This document shows positions 23,680 through 31,170 of a stretch of 55,167 nucleotides of DNA, piece by piece; positions within the stretch are counted from its first letter, which is position 1; each line of letters starts with the position of its first letter. The notes under the pieces were generated by a model that did not search any database, was not told the origin of the DNA, and worked only from the letters and a program-made list of their open reading frames with translations. A program made the translations under genes and the position numbers. Location: positions 1 to 55,167 of the forward strand of contig CAZPUM010000006.1 of the NCBI GenBank assembly GCA_964589765.1, given 5' to 3'. This DNA is from UBA525 sp964589765. GTDB lineage: Archaea; Nanobdellota; Nanobdellia; Woesearchaeales; UBA525.

Positions 23680-23877
23680 CTAGCCATATATTTTATCGTC
23701 GCGCTTTCTCATGTAGTGCCTTGTAAGGTAGTAACCACCCATACCCGCTGCAAAAGCAGGGATTGCTGTCGGCAGTACTACTGCTGTTACAACGCCCACA
23801 CCTATCGCCTTGAGCAATGGAGGCACAGCATCAGGAACCCTCGTCAGTTTTTCTACGCCTTCTTTATCAGATCTCAT
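23680..23877 (-). CDS. Small membrane protein (65 aa)
   Basis: Basic/acidic N-terminus (MRSDKEGVEKLTRV), one long hydrophobic segment (about residues 20-50) and a basic tail RHYMRKRDDK. GAGGTGA lies upstream of the ATG, the same ribosome site as the next gene in this direction, so it is probably the last gene of the operon that starts at 28234. Function unknown. Confidence 0.6.
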   Translation of the reverse strand: MRSDKEGVEKLTRVPDAVPPLLKAIGVGVVTAVVLPTAIPAFAAGMGGYYLTRHYMRKRDDKIYG

Positions 23878-23950
23878 TTTTCACCTCAAACTGAACTCAT
23901 CACAATTAGCATTTAACTGTAAATACAGGATATTCCGCCATTACCGAAAA

Positions 23951-24301
23951 TCAGACCCATGAATTAAGCTCTTTCTTAACATGCGCAGACCAGCCGTCTA
24001 TTGTTTCAAGTAACACCTTCCTGACTCTGTCCTTGGAATCAACAGAGTACCAGAAAGAGTACCCTCCACCATCAAGGTTTTCCTGACGGCGAATTACAAC
24101 ACCACGGGCATGAAGTTTCTTTGTTGCGCGTTGAACAGTTGTGAGACTCTGGCATGTTTTCTTGGCAAGCATCTCTGCGGTAAAACAGGTGCCTGAATTC
24201 TTCAGGAGTTCTTTCAGTACGATGAAATCTCCTTTTGAAAGACCAAGACCACACTTGATTACCTCGTCCATCGAAAACCGTTTACATGCAAAGTCAATCA
24301 T
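23951..24301 (-). CDS. Winged-helix transcription regulator
   Basis: 116 residues. The core LSKGDFIVLKELLKNSGTCFTAEMLAKKTCQSLTTVQRATKKLHARGVVIRR is a MarR/TrmB-like winged helix; the wing includes GGGYSFWYSV. GAGGTGA precedes the ATG at 24301. It lies downstream of the RND exporter genes with matching spacing signals, so it may regulate that operon; the palindrome at 28255-28266 is the natural candidate site. Confidence 0.8.
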   Translation of the reverse strand: MIDFACKRFSMDEVIKCGLGLSKGDFIVLKELLKNSGTCFTAEMLAKKTCQSLTTVQRATKKLHARGVVIRRQENLDGGGYSFWYSVDSKDRVRKVLLETIDGWSAHVKKELNSWV

Positions 24302-24354
24302 TTTTCACCTCGTTAGATACTGCGATGAATTGCCTGACGCAGCAGGCGATTGAT

Positions 24355-24420
24355 TCAACGCTCGCATGGTGAGTTCCTCACACTCGCGTTTTTGTCTTTA
24401 TCCAAGGCAGTACCAATCAT
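24355..24420 (-). CDS. Micro-ORF (21 aa) in the exporter operon
   Basis: MIGTALDKDKNASVRNSPCER. The ATG overlaps the stop of the preceding small ORF (ATGA), and GAGGTGA stands at the right distance. Its first residues (GTALD) echo the DTALE of the preceding ORF, from a repeated ACTGCCTTGGA in the DNA. It may be a coupled micro-protein or only a device to carry ribosomes to the regulator gene. Confidence 0.35.
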   Translation of the reverse strand: MIGTALDKDKNASVRNSPCER

Positions 24421-24569
24421 TCTTTCACCTCGTCAACGCGGTAATACTCTCGTCCCTCGAGATTTGACACATCGCTTCGACCGTTCGGGTCCCTGCCCAA
24501 ACCTCGCGCCTGGTTTTTAATGCAGGCGTTGACAGTACAAATCTCCAAGGCAGTATCACTCGTATTCAC
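24417..24569 (-). CDS. Small ORF (50 aa) in the exporter operon
   Basis: Fifty residues starting at GTG 24569, which overlaps the stop of the DUF2892 gene (GTGA), with AGGTGTGAAAG upstream as ribosome site. It contains two Cys (ICTVNACI) and the polar stretch GRDPNGRSDVSNLEGREYYRV. The chain of stop/start overlaps supports translation. No family recognised. Confidence 0.45.
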   Translation of the reverse strand: MNTSDTALEICTVNACIKNQARGLGRDPNGRSDVSNLEGREYYRVDEVKE

Positions 24570-24754
24570 TCTTTCACACCTAACTTTCTAAGGAATGTTA
24601 TCATTGGGCACCAGTTTGTGAAAGCCGACTGTAACAGGTTCAGACCCACAAATGCCGAGAACCAAAGCCAGGCAATGTTATGCCAGTAGGCCAAAGCTAC
24701 GCTAACCAAAACAAAAAATCCTGCTATAGCTCTAATCATTTCGTTTAATCTCAT
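24566..24754 (-). CDS. DUF2892 (YgaP-like) inner membrane protein
   Basis: Sixty-two residues with two membrane helices and the family ending NLLQSAFTNWCPMITFLRKLG. DUF2892 is found alone and fused to rhodanese (YgaP), often near sulfur or exporter genes; its role is not known. Its ATG overlaps the stop of the surface-protein gene (ATGA at 24751), so it belongs to the exporter operon. Confidence 0.85.
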   Translation of the reverse strand: MRLNEMIRAIAGFFVLVSVALAYWHNIAWLWFSAFVGLNLLQSAFTNWCPMITFLRKLGVKE

Positions 24755-25968
24755 TTTCTGTACCTCTTAAAAATTATTACTCCAAGAACAATCAAAACAA
24801 GCCCAATGCCAATTCTGGCAAGCCAGTTTGGAGCGGTTCCATCAACGGTAAAGTTGGCCTCCCTGCTGTATGTGTAGACAGAGTCATCTCCTTCGTCACT
24901 GTCACCAGTACTGCGAATAACCAACTGGAAACTATGCTCTCTTTCAGTAGCGCTCCTCAAGACACCGATTTCAAACTGAGCAGTTCTTTCCTCACCCGGC
25001 TCTAGCTCTCCTAAATACTCACTACGGACATCTATAGTAAATGGTTGTGCGCTCTGTTTGATAATTCGAACATCAACAGCTTCTGCACTTTCAGTTCCTT
25101 CATTTTTTACTGTAACAAACAGAGTTCCCGAGCCCCCAAGCGGAGCATGACCTTCTGTTGATATCACAACAAGGTATGGCCTGTCTTTGATAAGTAAAGG
25201 AAGAGTATGTCTAGTTTCATATGAATTATCATCCAAATCCATATAGTTAAGGGCATACTGTACGTTGTAAATCCCAGGCCCTGCACTCTCATCAACATCA
25301 ACAAACAGAGTTACTTCTTTGCTATCTCCCGCCTGAAGAAGCCCTATCCACTTCCTGTTCGCATCAGAGTATGAGTGCTCGAACTCTTCGGGGAGGTTCA
25401 GCATAAGCTCAACAGCCTTCGCATCTTTATGTCCTGTGTTCTCAAGATTTAATCTAATCTCAACATACTCATCACCTGGACGAACATCCGAAGGAACCGT
25501 GTTGATGTTTGCAACATCAAGAACAATACCCTCACGCTTTACATCGATATAGAACTTTTCCTGCATCTTGCTCCCAACAACAACGCTGTCCTTGTACCAC
25601 TGACCTGTCAGCTTTAGCTGGTAGCTACCAGCAGGAGCGTCGTTCATAATTTTAAGTCTGAATCTCTTGTTGTAATTCCCGCCTGAAAACAGGCTACCGT
25701 ACAAAGCATCACCAAGAGGGTCGTCAATTCTGAGATACTTCTCAGAGAGAGCATCATCCGCTTGGAGCTCAACCTTGAACCTGTACGCAGGATCAGATAA
25801 CTGAACGCCCGCTGTGGCGAGCTGTTCGACGTGGTACTGGATAACCACGTCCACGTCGTCACCCGCCGCGATTACCGCGGGGTCAAACTGGATGTTGTCC
25901 AGCACTAACTGTGCATGCACAGGCAATGCCATCATTATTATCATTAGTAGTATTGTTAGTCTTTTCAT
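24751..25968 (-). CDS. Membrane-anchored surface protein with CARDB-like domains (COG1361 type)
   Basis: 405 residues: signal peptide (LLMIIMMALPVHA), then about three Ig-like/CARDB repeats (for example RPGDEYVEIRLNLENTGHKDAKAVELML and GGSGTLFVTVKNEGTESAEAVDVRI), and a C-terminal anchor with a basic end KRYRK. COG1361 proteins commonly sit beside archaeal RND exporters and probably act as the external partner. Overlaps of four bases on both sides show tight coupling with the exporter half and DUF2892. Confidence 0.82.
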   Translation of the reverse strand: MKRLTILLMIIMMALPVHAQLVLDNIQFDPAVIAAGDDVDVVIQYHVEQLATAGVQLSDPAYRFKVELQADDALSEKYLRIDDPLGDALYGSLFSGGNYNKRFRLKIMNDAPAGSYQLKLTGQWYKDSVVVGSKMQEKFYIDVKREGIVLDVANINTVPSDVRPGDEYVEIRLNLENTGHKDAKAVELMLNLPEEFEHSYSDANRKWIGLLQAGDSKEVTLFVDVDESAGPGIYNVQYALNYMDLDDNSYETRHTLPLLIKDRPYLVVISTEGHAPLGGSGTLFVTVKNEGTESAEAVDVRIIKQSAQPFTIDVRSEYLGELEPGEERTAQFEIGVLRSATEREHSFQLVIRSTGDSDEGDDSVYTYSREANFTVDGTAPNWLARIGIGLVLIVLGVIIFKRYRK

Positions 25969-27065
25969 TTTGCACCTCGGTCTGTGGTGTATAATAGTAC
26001 AGGAAGCAGTAGTACCGCTCCGGATAGTGTGCTCATTATTCCTAGAGCTAATAGTATGCCTAGGGTCTGCATCGCAGTCATAACTCCAAAGAGCAACGCA
26101 AGAAACCCTGCTGTCGTTGTGAGACTTGCACCGAGCATTGCCCTGAGAAGTTCTCCCATTGTTTCGTTAATTGCTCTTTTTGGAGCGTACTTCTTACGAT
26201 ATGTTCTGTATGTATGAACTGCGTGAATTCCAAAGTCTATTCCTAGACCCATAATCATAGCTACTGAAACCATCGATACAACTGTAATTGTTAAACCTAG
26301 ATAACCGGCCATTCCCATCATCCAGGATAGCGCAACCATCACAACAAGTAACGGCAGAACTGAATGTTTGAAGTTCCTGAATGTCAAAAACACAAGAGTT
26401 GCTACAAGAAGCAAACTAAGAACTGTGATTCTCATGAAGTCTGATATGATTACGCTGAATGTTGCCTTGTCAATAACTGGATATCCTGTAATCTGAGTTT
26501 TAACACCTGGATTTTTTATTTCCATCGACTGAATATCTTCTTCAACAGAGTTCACAACTTTAGAGATTGTTTCCGCTGAGGCGCCAGTGTCTGCTCGAAT
26601 CTCAATAACCGTAAGTACGTAGTTCTCTGCCATCAATTGAGCAGAATAGGGGCTAGATGCTAGGTTGGCAGAAATCACATCCTTCGATGGGGGGATATCA
26701 CCCCTGGGCGTTTTAACCAAGTCAGCTATGTTGTTTACCTGAAGAATGAACTCTCTATTTCTGAGCTTCTCACTTAATTGGTCTATATACGTTACAACTG
26801 CAGGGTCCCTTACATCTGTGGCAGGCCAGTCAGTTCTTACAAGAACATAAATCATGTCAGCACCAAACTGTGCCCGCATATCATTCATAGTCTGAACTTC
26901 CTGAACATTGTTCGGCAAGACCTTCTCAATGCTGGGTTCAACATTACCAATGAGAAGAAATATGCCTGGGAGCATAACTATAACTGATAGCAAGAACAAC
27001 CCGATAAACCATCCAGGGTACTTTGTCTGGATTTTAACCAGCTTTTTGGATATCTCCTCTATCAT
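25965..27065 (-). CDS. RND-superfamily exporter, C-terminal half-type subunit
   Basis: 366 residues: one N-terminal helix (about 20-40), an external porter domain (about 45-200) and five further helices (about 210-360) containing GLGIDFGIHAVHTY, the MMPL motif with conserved Asp for proton coupling. A full RND protein has twelve helices; this is one six-helix half. Its partner half is encoded directly upstream with a four-base overlap. Likely substrates are lipids or hydrophobic compounds. Confidence 0.85.
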   Translation of the reverse strand: MIEEISKKLVKIQTKYPGWFIGLFLLSVIVMLPGIFLLIGNVEPSIEKVLPNNVQEVQTMNDMRAQFGADMIYVLVRTDWPATDVRDPAVVTYIDQLSEKLRNREFILQVNNIADLVKTPRGDIPPSKDVISANLASSPYSAQLMAENYVLTVIEIRADTGASAETISKVVNSVEEDIQSMEIKNPGVKTQITGYPVIDKATFSVIISDFMRITVLSLLLVATLVFLTFRNFKHSVLPLLVVMVALSWMMGMAGYLGLTITVVSMVSVAMIMGLGIDFGIHAVHTYRTYRKKYAPKRAINETMGELLRAMLGASLTTTAGFLALLFGVMTAMQTLGILLALGIMSTLSGAVLLLPVLLYTTDRGAK

Positions 27066-28234
27066 TTTTTAGCACCCCCTTCAAGATGGTACTCTCCCTC
27101 TATTCCAAATCTTCCTTTCGATTTAATCCATATGAGAAGTTTCTCCTCGAGAATCAACAAAGCAGGAAGTCCTACAATGCTGAAGAACAAAGCGTATGCG
27201 ATCCCAATAGACATAAGGATTCCAAAGCGCCCCATCTCAGGCATACTTCCTACGAGGAAGGCCAGGAAAGCTGCTGTAGTTGTCAAAGAGGTTGCTGTAA
27301 GCGCAGTTCCTGTCTCAACAACAGCCATCTCAACAGCGTTTGCTATAGACAAGCCTTTCTTACGTTCATGTTTGAACTTATTCATTATGTGAATGGCGAA
27401 GTCTATTCCGATACCGATAACCATGGCAGCAACACCACCTGCGAGAGTGCTGATTGGCAAATCAGTGTATCCCATGGTTCCGTAGAGCCAGAATACGCTT
27501 CCGGTCACAATCAGGATTGGTACAACCGCGGAACTAAAGGAAGCGAAAATCAAAGCGGTTATGATAAAAACCAATAATGTACTAATCCAGCTCGTGTTTG
27601 TTCGGTCCTGGGAAATCATCTCACCAAGGCGCTGCTGAATTACCGGTGTTCCCGTCAGCTCAATTTTGGTTCCTACAGGTTTTCCGTGAGCCTCAAGAAT
27701 ATCCTGAACTCGCTCAACAAGAAGAAGCATTCGTGTATCATCGGCAGCCACGTCAGTGCTGAACAACAACATCGTTGTTGCTTTGTCTTTGCTCACAAAC
27801 TCATCAATACGTGCCTGTACAATAGGTGAGTTTAGAGATTCGTCGTAATCCATCGATGGATCAATCATCTGCGCGTAGGACCATATCTCAATAACATCAG
27901 GCTCAGACTCCAGTTCAGCAGATAACTCATTCAGATAATCATAGACCCGTTCGTCCGTGATGTCCATCACGCCACTAACCCCTGAGTCCGGGTCTACCTT
28001 AACAACTATGGCAACTAAGTCTCGACCGATTCCTGCGTCCCGCAGGCTGTTGAACGCCTGTACTGATGGCTGTGTAACAGGCATCATCTGCTCGAGACTG
28101 GCAACAGTCCTGACCTGATTAATCCCGCCAGCCATGGCGGCAGTGGCTGCTAATAGCAGCAAGACTACCATGATAGGATGCTTAACCTGAATGTGAGCAA
28201 TCTTCTTCAGTAATTTGTGATAAATATCAAGCAT
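27062..28234 (-). CDS. RND-superfamily exporter, N-terminal half-type subunit
   Basis: 390 residues with the same six-helix half-RND plan as the next gene: helix at about 20-38, porter domain (about 40-220), then five helices with MVIGIGIDFAIHIMNKF, the MMPL motif with Asp. I chose the ATG at 28234 (MLDIYHKLLKK); the upstream frame runs through the promoter. A TATA box (TTTATAAG, near 28284) and a perfect palindrome precede it. It is the first gene of the operon. Confidence 0.85.
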   Translation of the reverse strand: MLDIYHKLLKKIAHIQVKHPIMVVLLLLAATAAMAGGINQVRTVASLEQMMPVTQPSVQAFNSLRDAGIGRDLVAIVVKVDPDSGVSGVMDITDERVYDYLNELSAELESEPDVIEIWSYAQMIDPSMDYDESLNSPIVQARIDEFVSKDKATTMLLFSTDVAADDTRMLLLVERVQDILEAHGKPVGTKIELTGTPVIQQRLGEMISQDRTNTSWISTLLVFIITALIFASFSSAVVPILIVTGSVFWLYGTMGYTDLPISTLAGGVAAMVIGIGIDFAIHIMNKFKHERKKGLSIANAVEMAVVETGTALTATSLTTTAAFLAFLVGSMPEMGRFGILMSIGIAYALFFSIVGLPALLILEEKLLIWIKSKGRFGIEGEYHLEGGAKK

Positions 28235-28254
28235 TTTCAGTACCCCAATAATCT

Positions 28255-28328
28255 TACAGTACTGTAGCTTTAATGCTTTACTTATAAACCCATCTGAGAA
28301 CTGCAAAATATTGCTGAAAAATTGCAGT
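28255..28328 (-). promoter_or_regulatory. Promoter and operator cluster of the RND operon
   Basis: A TATA box (TTATAAAC on the plus strand, about 28281-28288) is followed at the likely start site by a perfect 12-base palindrome TACAGTACTGTA (28255-28266). Upstream, ACTGCAA (28300-28306) and TTGCAGT (28322-28328) form a second inverted pair, with GCAAAATATTGC inside. The winged-helix protein encoded at the end of the operon is the likely binder (inference). Confidence 0.55.
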
Positions 28329-28385
28329 ATCGACCACTGGACATATGCTCGTAGCAGTATTAAGACAAAGAATTCACCACAAATA

Positions 28386-29030
28386 ATGGACGAGAAACAG
28401 GCCGAACTTCTTGGAATGCATGCGGGCGATGGCAGTCTGTATAGGACAAATACAGGGTTTGTGTGGGAGTTACGAGGAGGCCTGGATGAGAAAGATTTCT
28501 ACGATTCCTATGTAAAGGAGCTGGTTTTTCAGGCCACTGGAGTTCTAGTAAACCCGAAGTTTCGTTCAGGCGGGAAGAATGGCTGTTACGGAATACAGAG
28601 CTGTAACAAGGAAATTGTCAAGTTACTAACTGAAGCAAGTTTTCCTGTTGGAAAGAAAACATTCACTGTTGAAACCCCTCATGAAATCCTCAATGGTTAT
28701 GAAAAACTAAAGGCAGGATTCATTAGAGGATTGGTAGCAACAGATGGATGCACATGTCTAGCAAAAGTTAATGGAAAGAAAGTTGCTGATTATCCATGTA
28801 TTTACATAGCGTCATCTTCAGAGAGACTGATAAGTCAAGTTTCAGAAATTCTCAGCGAACTAGGACTCAGACATCATTCTTGGTCCTATATCCCAAGAAG
28901 AAGTGCGAAACCAACATGGCAAATCAGAATAAATGGAGTTGCTATGACAAAAATCTTCTTACAAAAAATCGGGCTTTCTAATCCTAAGCATTTTTCACGA
29001 ATCAAGAGACAACCAAATAGTAACTTTTAA
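28386..29030 (+). CDS. LAGLIDADG-family homing endonuclease, free-standing
   Basis: 214 residues with two LAGLIDADG-type helices: LLGMHAGDG (8-16, Asp15) and FIRGLVATDG (112-121, Asp120). These are the two dimer-interface/catalytic helices of a single-chain enzyme. There is no intein splicing block (no N-terminal Cys/Ser block, no HN-C end), so it is free-standing. It ends 28 bases before an intron-containing tRNA-Ser. Both acidic residues are kept, so cleavage activity is possible; a maturase or regulator role is the alternative. Confidence 0.8.
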   Translation: MDEKQAELLGMHAGDGSLYRTNTGFVWELRGGLDEKDFYDSYVKELVFQATGVLVNPKFRSGGKNGCYGIQSCNKEIVKLLTEASFPVGKKTFTVETPHEILNGYEKLKAGFIRGLVATDGCTCLAKVNGKKVADYPCIYIASSSERLISQVSEILSELGLRHHSWSYIPRRSAKPTWQIRINGVAMTKIFLQKIGLSNPKHFSRIKRQPNSNF

Positions 29031-29058
29031 AAGATAACTGGCCGTTTCTAGATTAATT

Positions 29059-29174
29059 GCCGCGGTCGGTTAGCCTGGTATACCGCGAGATTGCTAGGTA
29101 CAGAGCTTCTAAAGGCAATGTACGCAAACATCTCGTTCCTTCGGGAATCGTGGGTTCAAATCCCACCCTCGGCG
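29059..29174 (+). tRNA. tRNA-Ser (anticodon GCT) with intron
   Basis: Acceptor arms GCCGCGG and CCTCGGC pair with one C-T mismatch. The anticodon stem is CGAGA/TCTCG; after removing 33 bases the loop is TTGCTAA (GCT). The long variable arm (GTTCC...GGGAAT) is typical of tRNA-Ser. The T arm has GGTTCAAATCC; discriminator G, no CCA. Exons are 29059-29096 and 29130-29174. A TTTTAAAA box lies near 29024-29033. Confidence 0.92.
29097..29129 (+). other. tRNA intron with bulge-helix-bulge
   Basis: Canonical position 37/38. The precursor forms the outer stem CGAGA/TCTCG, a 4-bp helix TTGC/GCAA, 3-nt bulges TAG and ACA, and an intron stem GTAC/GTAC. Cutting after the second base of each bulge releases 33 bases and restores a 7-base anticodon loop. 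Confidence 0.88.
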
Positions 29175-29176
29175 TT

Positions 29177-29605
29177 ATGGACCACATAACCGTTTTTGAA
29201 ACAAGATACTGGACAGGCTTTTTATCAGATAGACAACACCATCCTGGAAGATTGTACATCCAGCTAAACCGGGACTGTTCAGAACTGTCAGATCTTACAA
29301 GAGACGAGTGGGACAATTTTGAATACGTTGTAAAGGATGTTGAAAAGAGATACAAAGGAATGGGTGCGACTATGTTCAACTGGACCTGTCTTATGAATGA
29401 CGGATATAAACCAGGAAAAACCCCTAAAAGACTACACTGGCACTGTCGCCCCAGGTTCAAAAAGCCTGTAACATACGAAGGCATCACTTTCACAGACCCA
29501 AATTTTGGACATCATTACGACAGAGAAGGCGAATTTGCTACAGAGACACCTCGAGAAATGTTAGAAAAGATAGGGTTTGCCTTAACTAAACTTTTCTCAA
29601 AATAG
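29177..29605 (+). CDS. HIT-family protein
   Basis: 142 residues. The histidine triad region reads KRLHWHCRPRF (about 84-94). The catalytic middle His (87) and the third His (89) are present, while the first triad His is Arg85. Upstream residues (DRQHHPGRLYIQLNRD and LTRDEWDNF) fit the HIT N-terminal half. HIT proteins hydrolyse or transfer nucleotides. The ATG is two bases after the tRNA-Ser 3' end, so the mRNA start is probably created by tRNA 3' processing. Confidence 0.8.
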   Translation: MDHITVFETRYWTGFLSDRQHHPGRLYIQLNRDCSELSDLTRDEWDNFEYVVKDVEKRYKGMGATMFNWTCLMNDGYKPGKTPKRLHWHCRPRFKKPVTYEGITFTDPNFGHHYDREGEFATETPREMLEKIGFALTKLFSK

Positions 29606-29640
29606 AATACGCTTTAAACAACCCATCTAATTATGTTAAA

Positions 29641-30033
29641 ATGGCATCCTACGAATACTATGAAATACTGAAGAAACCAAGCTTCTCACCGCCATCATAC
29701 CTATTCGGCATCGTGTGGACATTTCTTTACATCATCATAGCAATAAGCTTCGGTTATGTATTCTTTCAAACTATAAAGAAAAACATTCCTTACATCGTAG
29801 CGTTGCCTTTTGTTCTGAACTTAATCTTTAATTTCGCTTTCACACCCTTACAGTTTGGGCTGAAGAATCTGACTTTGGCCTCAATAGATATTCTACTAGT
29901 TTTAGCAACACTTATCTGGGCCATGATTGCTATCTATCAGTACGCACCTTGGGTGATGTACGCTCAGATACCTTATGCCTTGTGGGTAGCGTTCGCCACA
30001 GTGTTACAACTGAGCATCACAATAATGAATTAA
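29641..30033 (+). CDS. tspO: TspO/MBR-family membrane protein
   Basis: 130 residues with five membrane helices, shorter than the usual about 160 but complete. Family marks: LKKPSFSPPSYLFGIVWTFLY at the start, NLIFNFAFTPLQFGL in the middle and PYALWVAFATVLQLSI at the end. TspO binds porphyrins and other hydrophobic ligands and is linked to stress and tetrapyrrole handling. A TATA-like GCTTTAAAC near 29615 makes the ATG leaderless. The stop overlaps the convergent DUF2177 gene by four bases. Confidence 0.85.
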   Translation: MASYEYYEILKKPSFSPPSYLFGIVWTFLYIIIAISFGYVFFQTIKKNIPYIVALPFVLNLIFNFAFTPLQFGLKNLTLASIDILLVLATLIWAMIAIYQYAPWVMYAQIPYALWVAFATVLQLSITIMN

Positions 30034-30404
30034 TTCAAGTAATACAGTATCACGGCAACCGCTGTGCAGAGCACAGTTCCCCATGCCAAATCAACGGCAA
30101 CAACCTGCCATGGCCAGTTCTTAACAAGCGCGTAGTTTGTGAACTCGTAAACCCCATAAAGAACAAACCCAAAAAGTGCGCCCCAAATAATAGCAGTGCT
30201 TAGACTTGTAGCCTTTGGAAGAACAAATAACACAACCCCCACCGCAATCAGTGCCCAAACCAAAAGCGCTGGAACTATCTTAGTTGGACCCATCAGGAAA
30301 CCAACATACTTCTCGTAGAACCCTTTCATCAAAAGGCCCAGCCAGATGAAATCAAGGACTATTACTGAACCAAACCCAATAAGTATCAGCCAAATCGTTT
30401 TCAT
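30030..30404 (-). CDS. DUF2177-family membrane protein
   Basis: 124 residues, four membrane helices. The start (LDFIWLGLLMKGFYEKYVGFLM) and the later GALFGFVLYGVYEFTNYALVKNWPW match DUF2177. Its function is not known. It converges on TspO, and its promoter region is divergent from the next gene with two overlapping TATA-like boxes between 30424 and 30452. Confidence 0.82.
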   Translation of the reverse strand: MKTIWLILIGFGSVIVLDFIWLGLLMKGFYEKYVGFLMGPTKIVPALLVWALIAVGVVLFVLPKATSLSTAIIWGALFGFVLYGVYEFTNYALVKNWPWQVVAVDLAWGTVLCTAVAVILYYLN

Positions 30405-30471
30405 AATATAAAAAAGGAAACCCCCCTATAAAAAGTGGGTGTTTTTTAACCGAATCGCCACCCCCAAATTT

Positions 30472-31170
30472 ATGGGCCTTAAGAAAATACTCAGACACAT
30501 TCCCCAACACGTTATCGACACGACAGGAATGATTACAGCAGCCCAGCCAATCAACACGATTGGAGAACTTGCTGTAGTAAGACTGCCTAAAGAGGTCAGT
30601 TTAGGAATTAGAGAGACCTCTATCGAATGGGGTTATTTAGGCCTTGGATATGCTTACTCAAAAGGGAGAGATGGATGGGACAAAATTTTCAATGTTAATG
30701 ATGCCTCTCCCTCTCTTGTAAAAGGGTTTTCCGAGTTCGCGTATAACACAGTGGCAAAATCCCTACAAATTATGGGAATATACGCGTGGAATGGAGTATG
30801 GGATCTTTCTGTTTGGGGAACAGCCATTGCCACCTCAACTGTTCTGGCGCCAATCGTTGGGCCTGTTGCTGGAATTGGAGTAGATGTTATGAGGTACTCC
30901 ACAAACATGGTACCTCCAGGTAAAGAATCCAAATACAAGTTTGTTCAAAAAATTGGAAGGATGACCAGGCCCACAAGATATGCCATAGCGGCGGGATGTA
31001 TTGCAACATCCGCAGGAGTTATGACCGCTACTTACAACTACTTTCCTGATTCTTGGGCAAAAGAACCTCAACGTATTGAACAACCATCTTCTTTAGAAGA
31101 AACGCTTGTTGAACTGGATGGAGCAGTAGTTCTCGAAAACATCGATAACAAGGTCGTGAAGTCTGAGTAA
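30472..31170 (+). CDS. Membrane protein, distantly like AlaE exporters
   Basis: About 232 residues from the ATG at 30472, which sits at leaderless distance from a TTTTTTAA box near 30446. It has an amphipathic start with VIDTTGM, three or more hydrophobic stretches (about 110-135, 140-150, 175-195), and the motif SKGRDGWDKIF. The D-T-x-M start, the RD motif and the GPVAGIGVDVMRY region recall the AlaE alanine exporter family, but the match is weak. The last 78 bases overlap the end of the convergent AbrB-PhoU gene. Confidence 0.55.
   Translation: MGLKKILRHIPQHVIDTTGMITAAQPINTIGELAVVRLPKEVSLGIRETSIEWGYLGLGYAYSKGRDGWDKIFNVNDASPSLVKGFSEFAYNTVAKSLQIMGIYAWNGVWDLSVWGTAIATSTVLAPIVGPVAGIGVDVMRYSTNMVPPGKESKYKFVQKIGRMTRPTRYAIAAGCIATSAGVMTATYNYFPDSWAKEPQRIEQPSSLEETLVELDGAVVLENIDNKVVKSE

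Noticed and set aside
27086..27577. Plus-strand ORF inside the RND gene
   Set aside because: It is antisense to a clear membrane transporter with MMPL motifs and has no promoter or family signal.
29057..29605. HIT protein start inside the tRNA-Ser gene
   Set aside because: The first 40 residues are a translation of tRNA sequence; the ATG at 29177 begins the real HIT domain.
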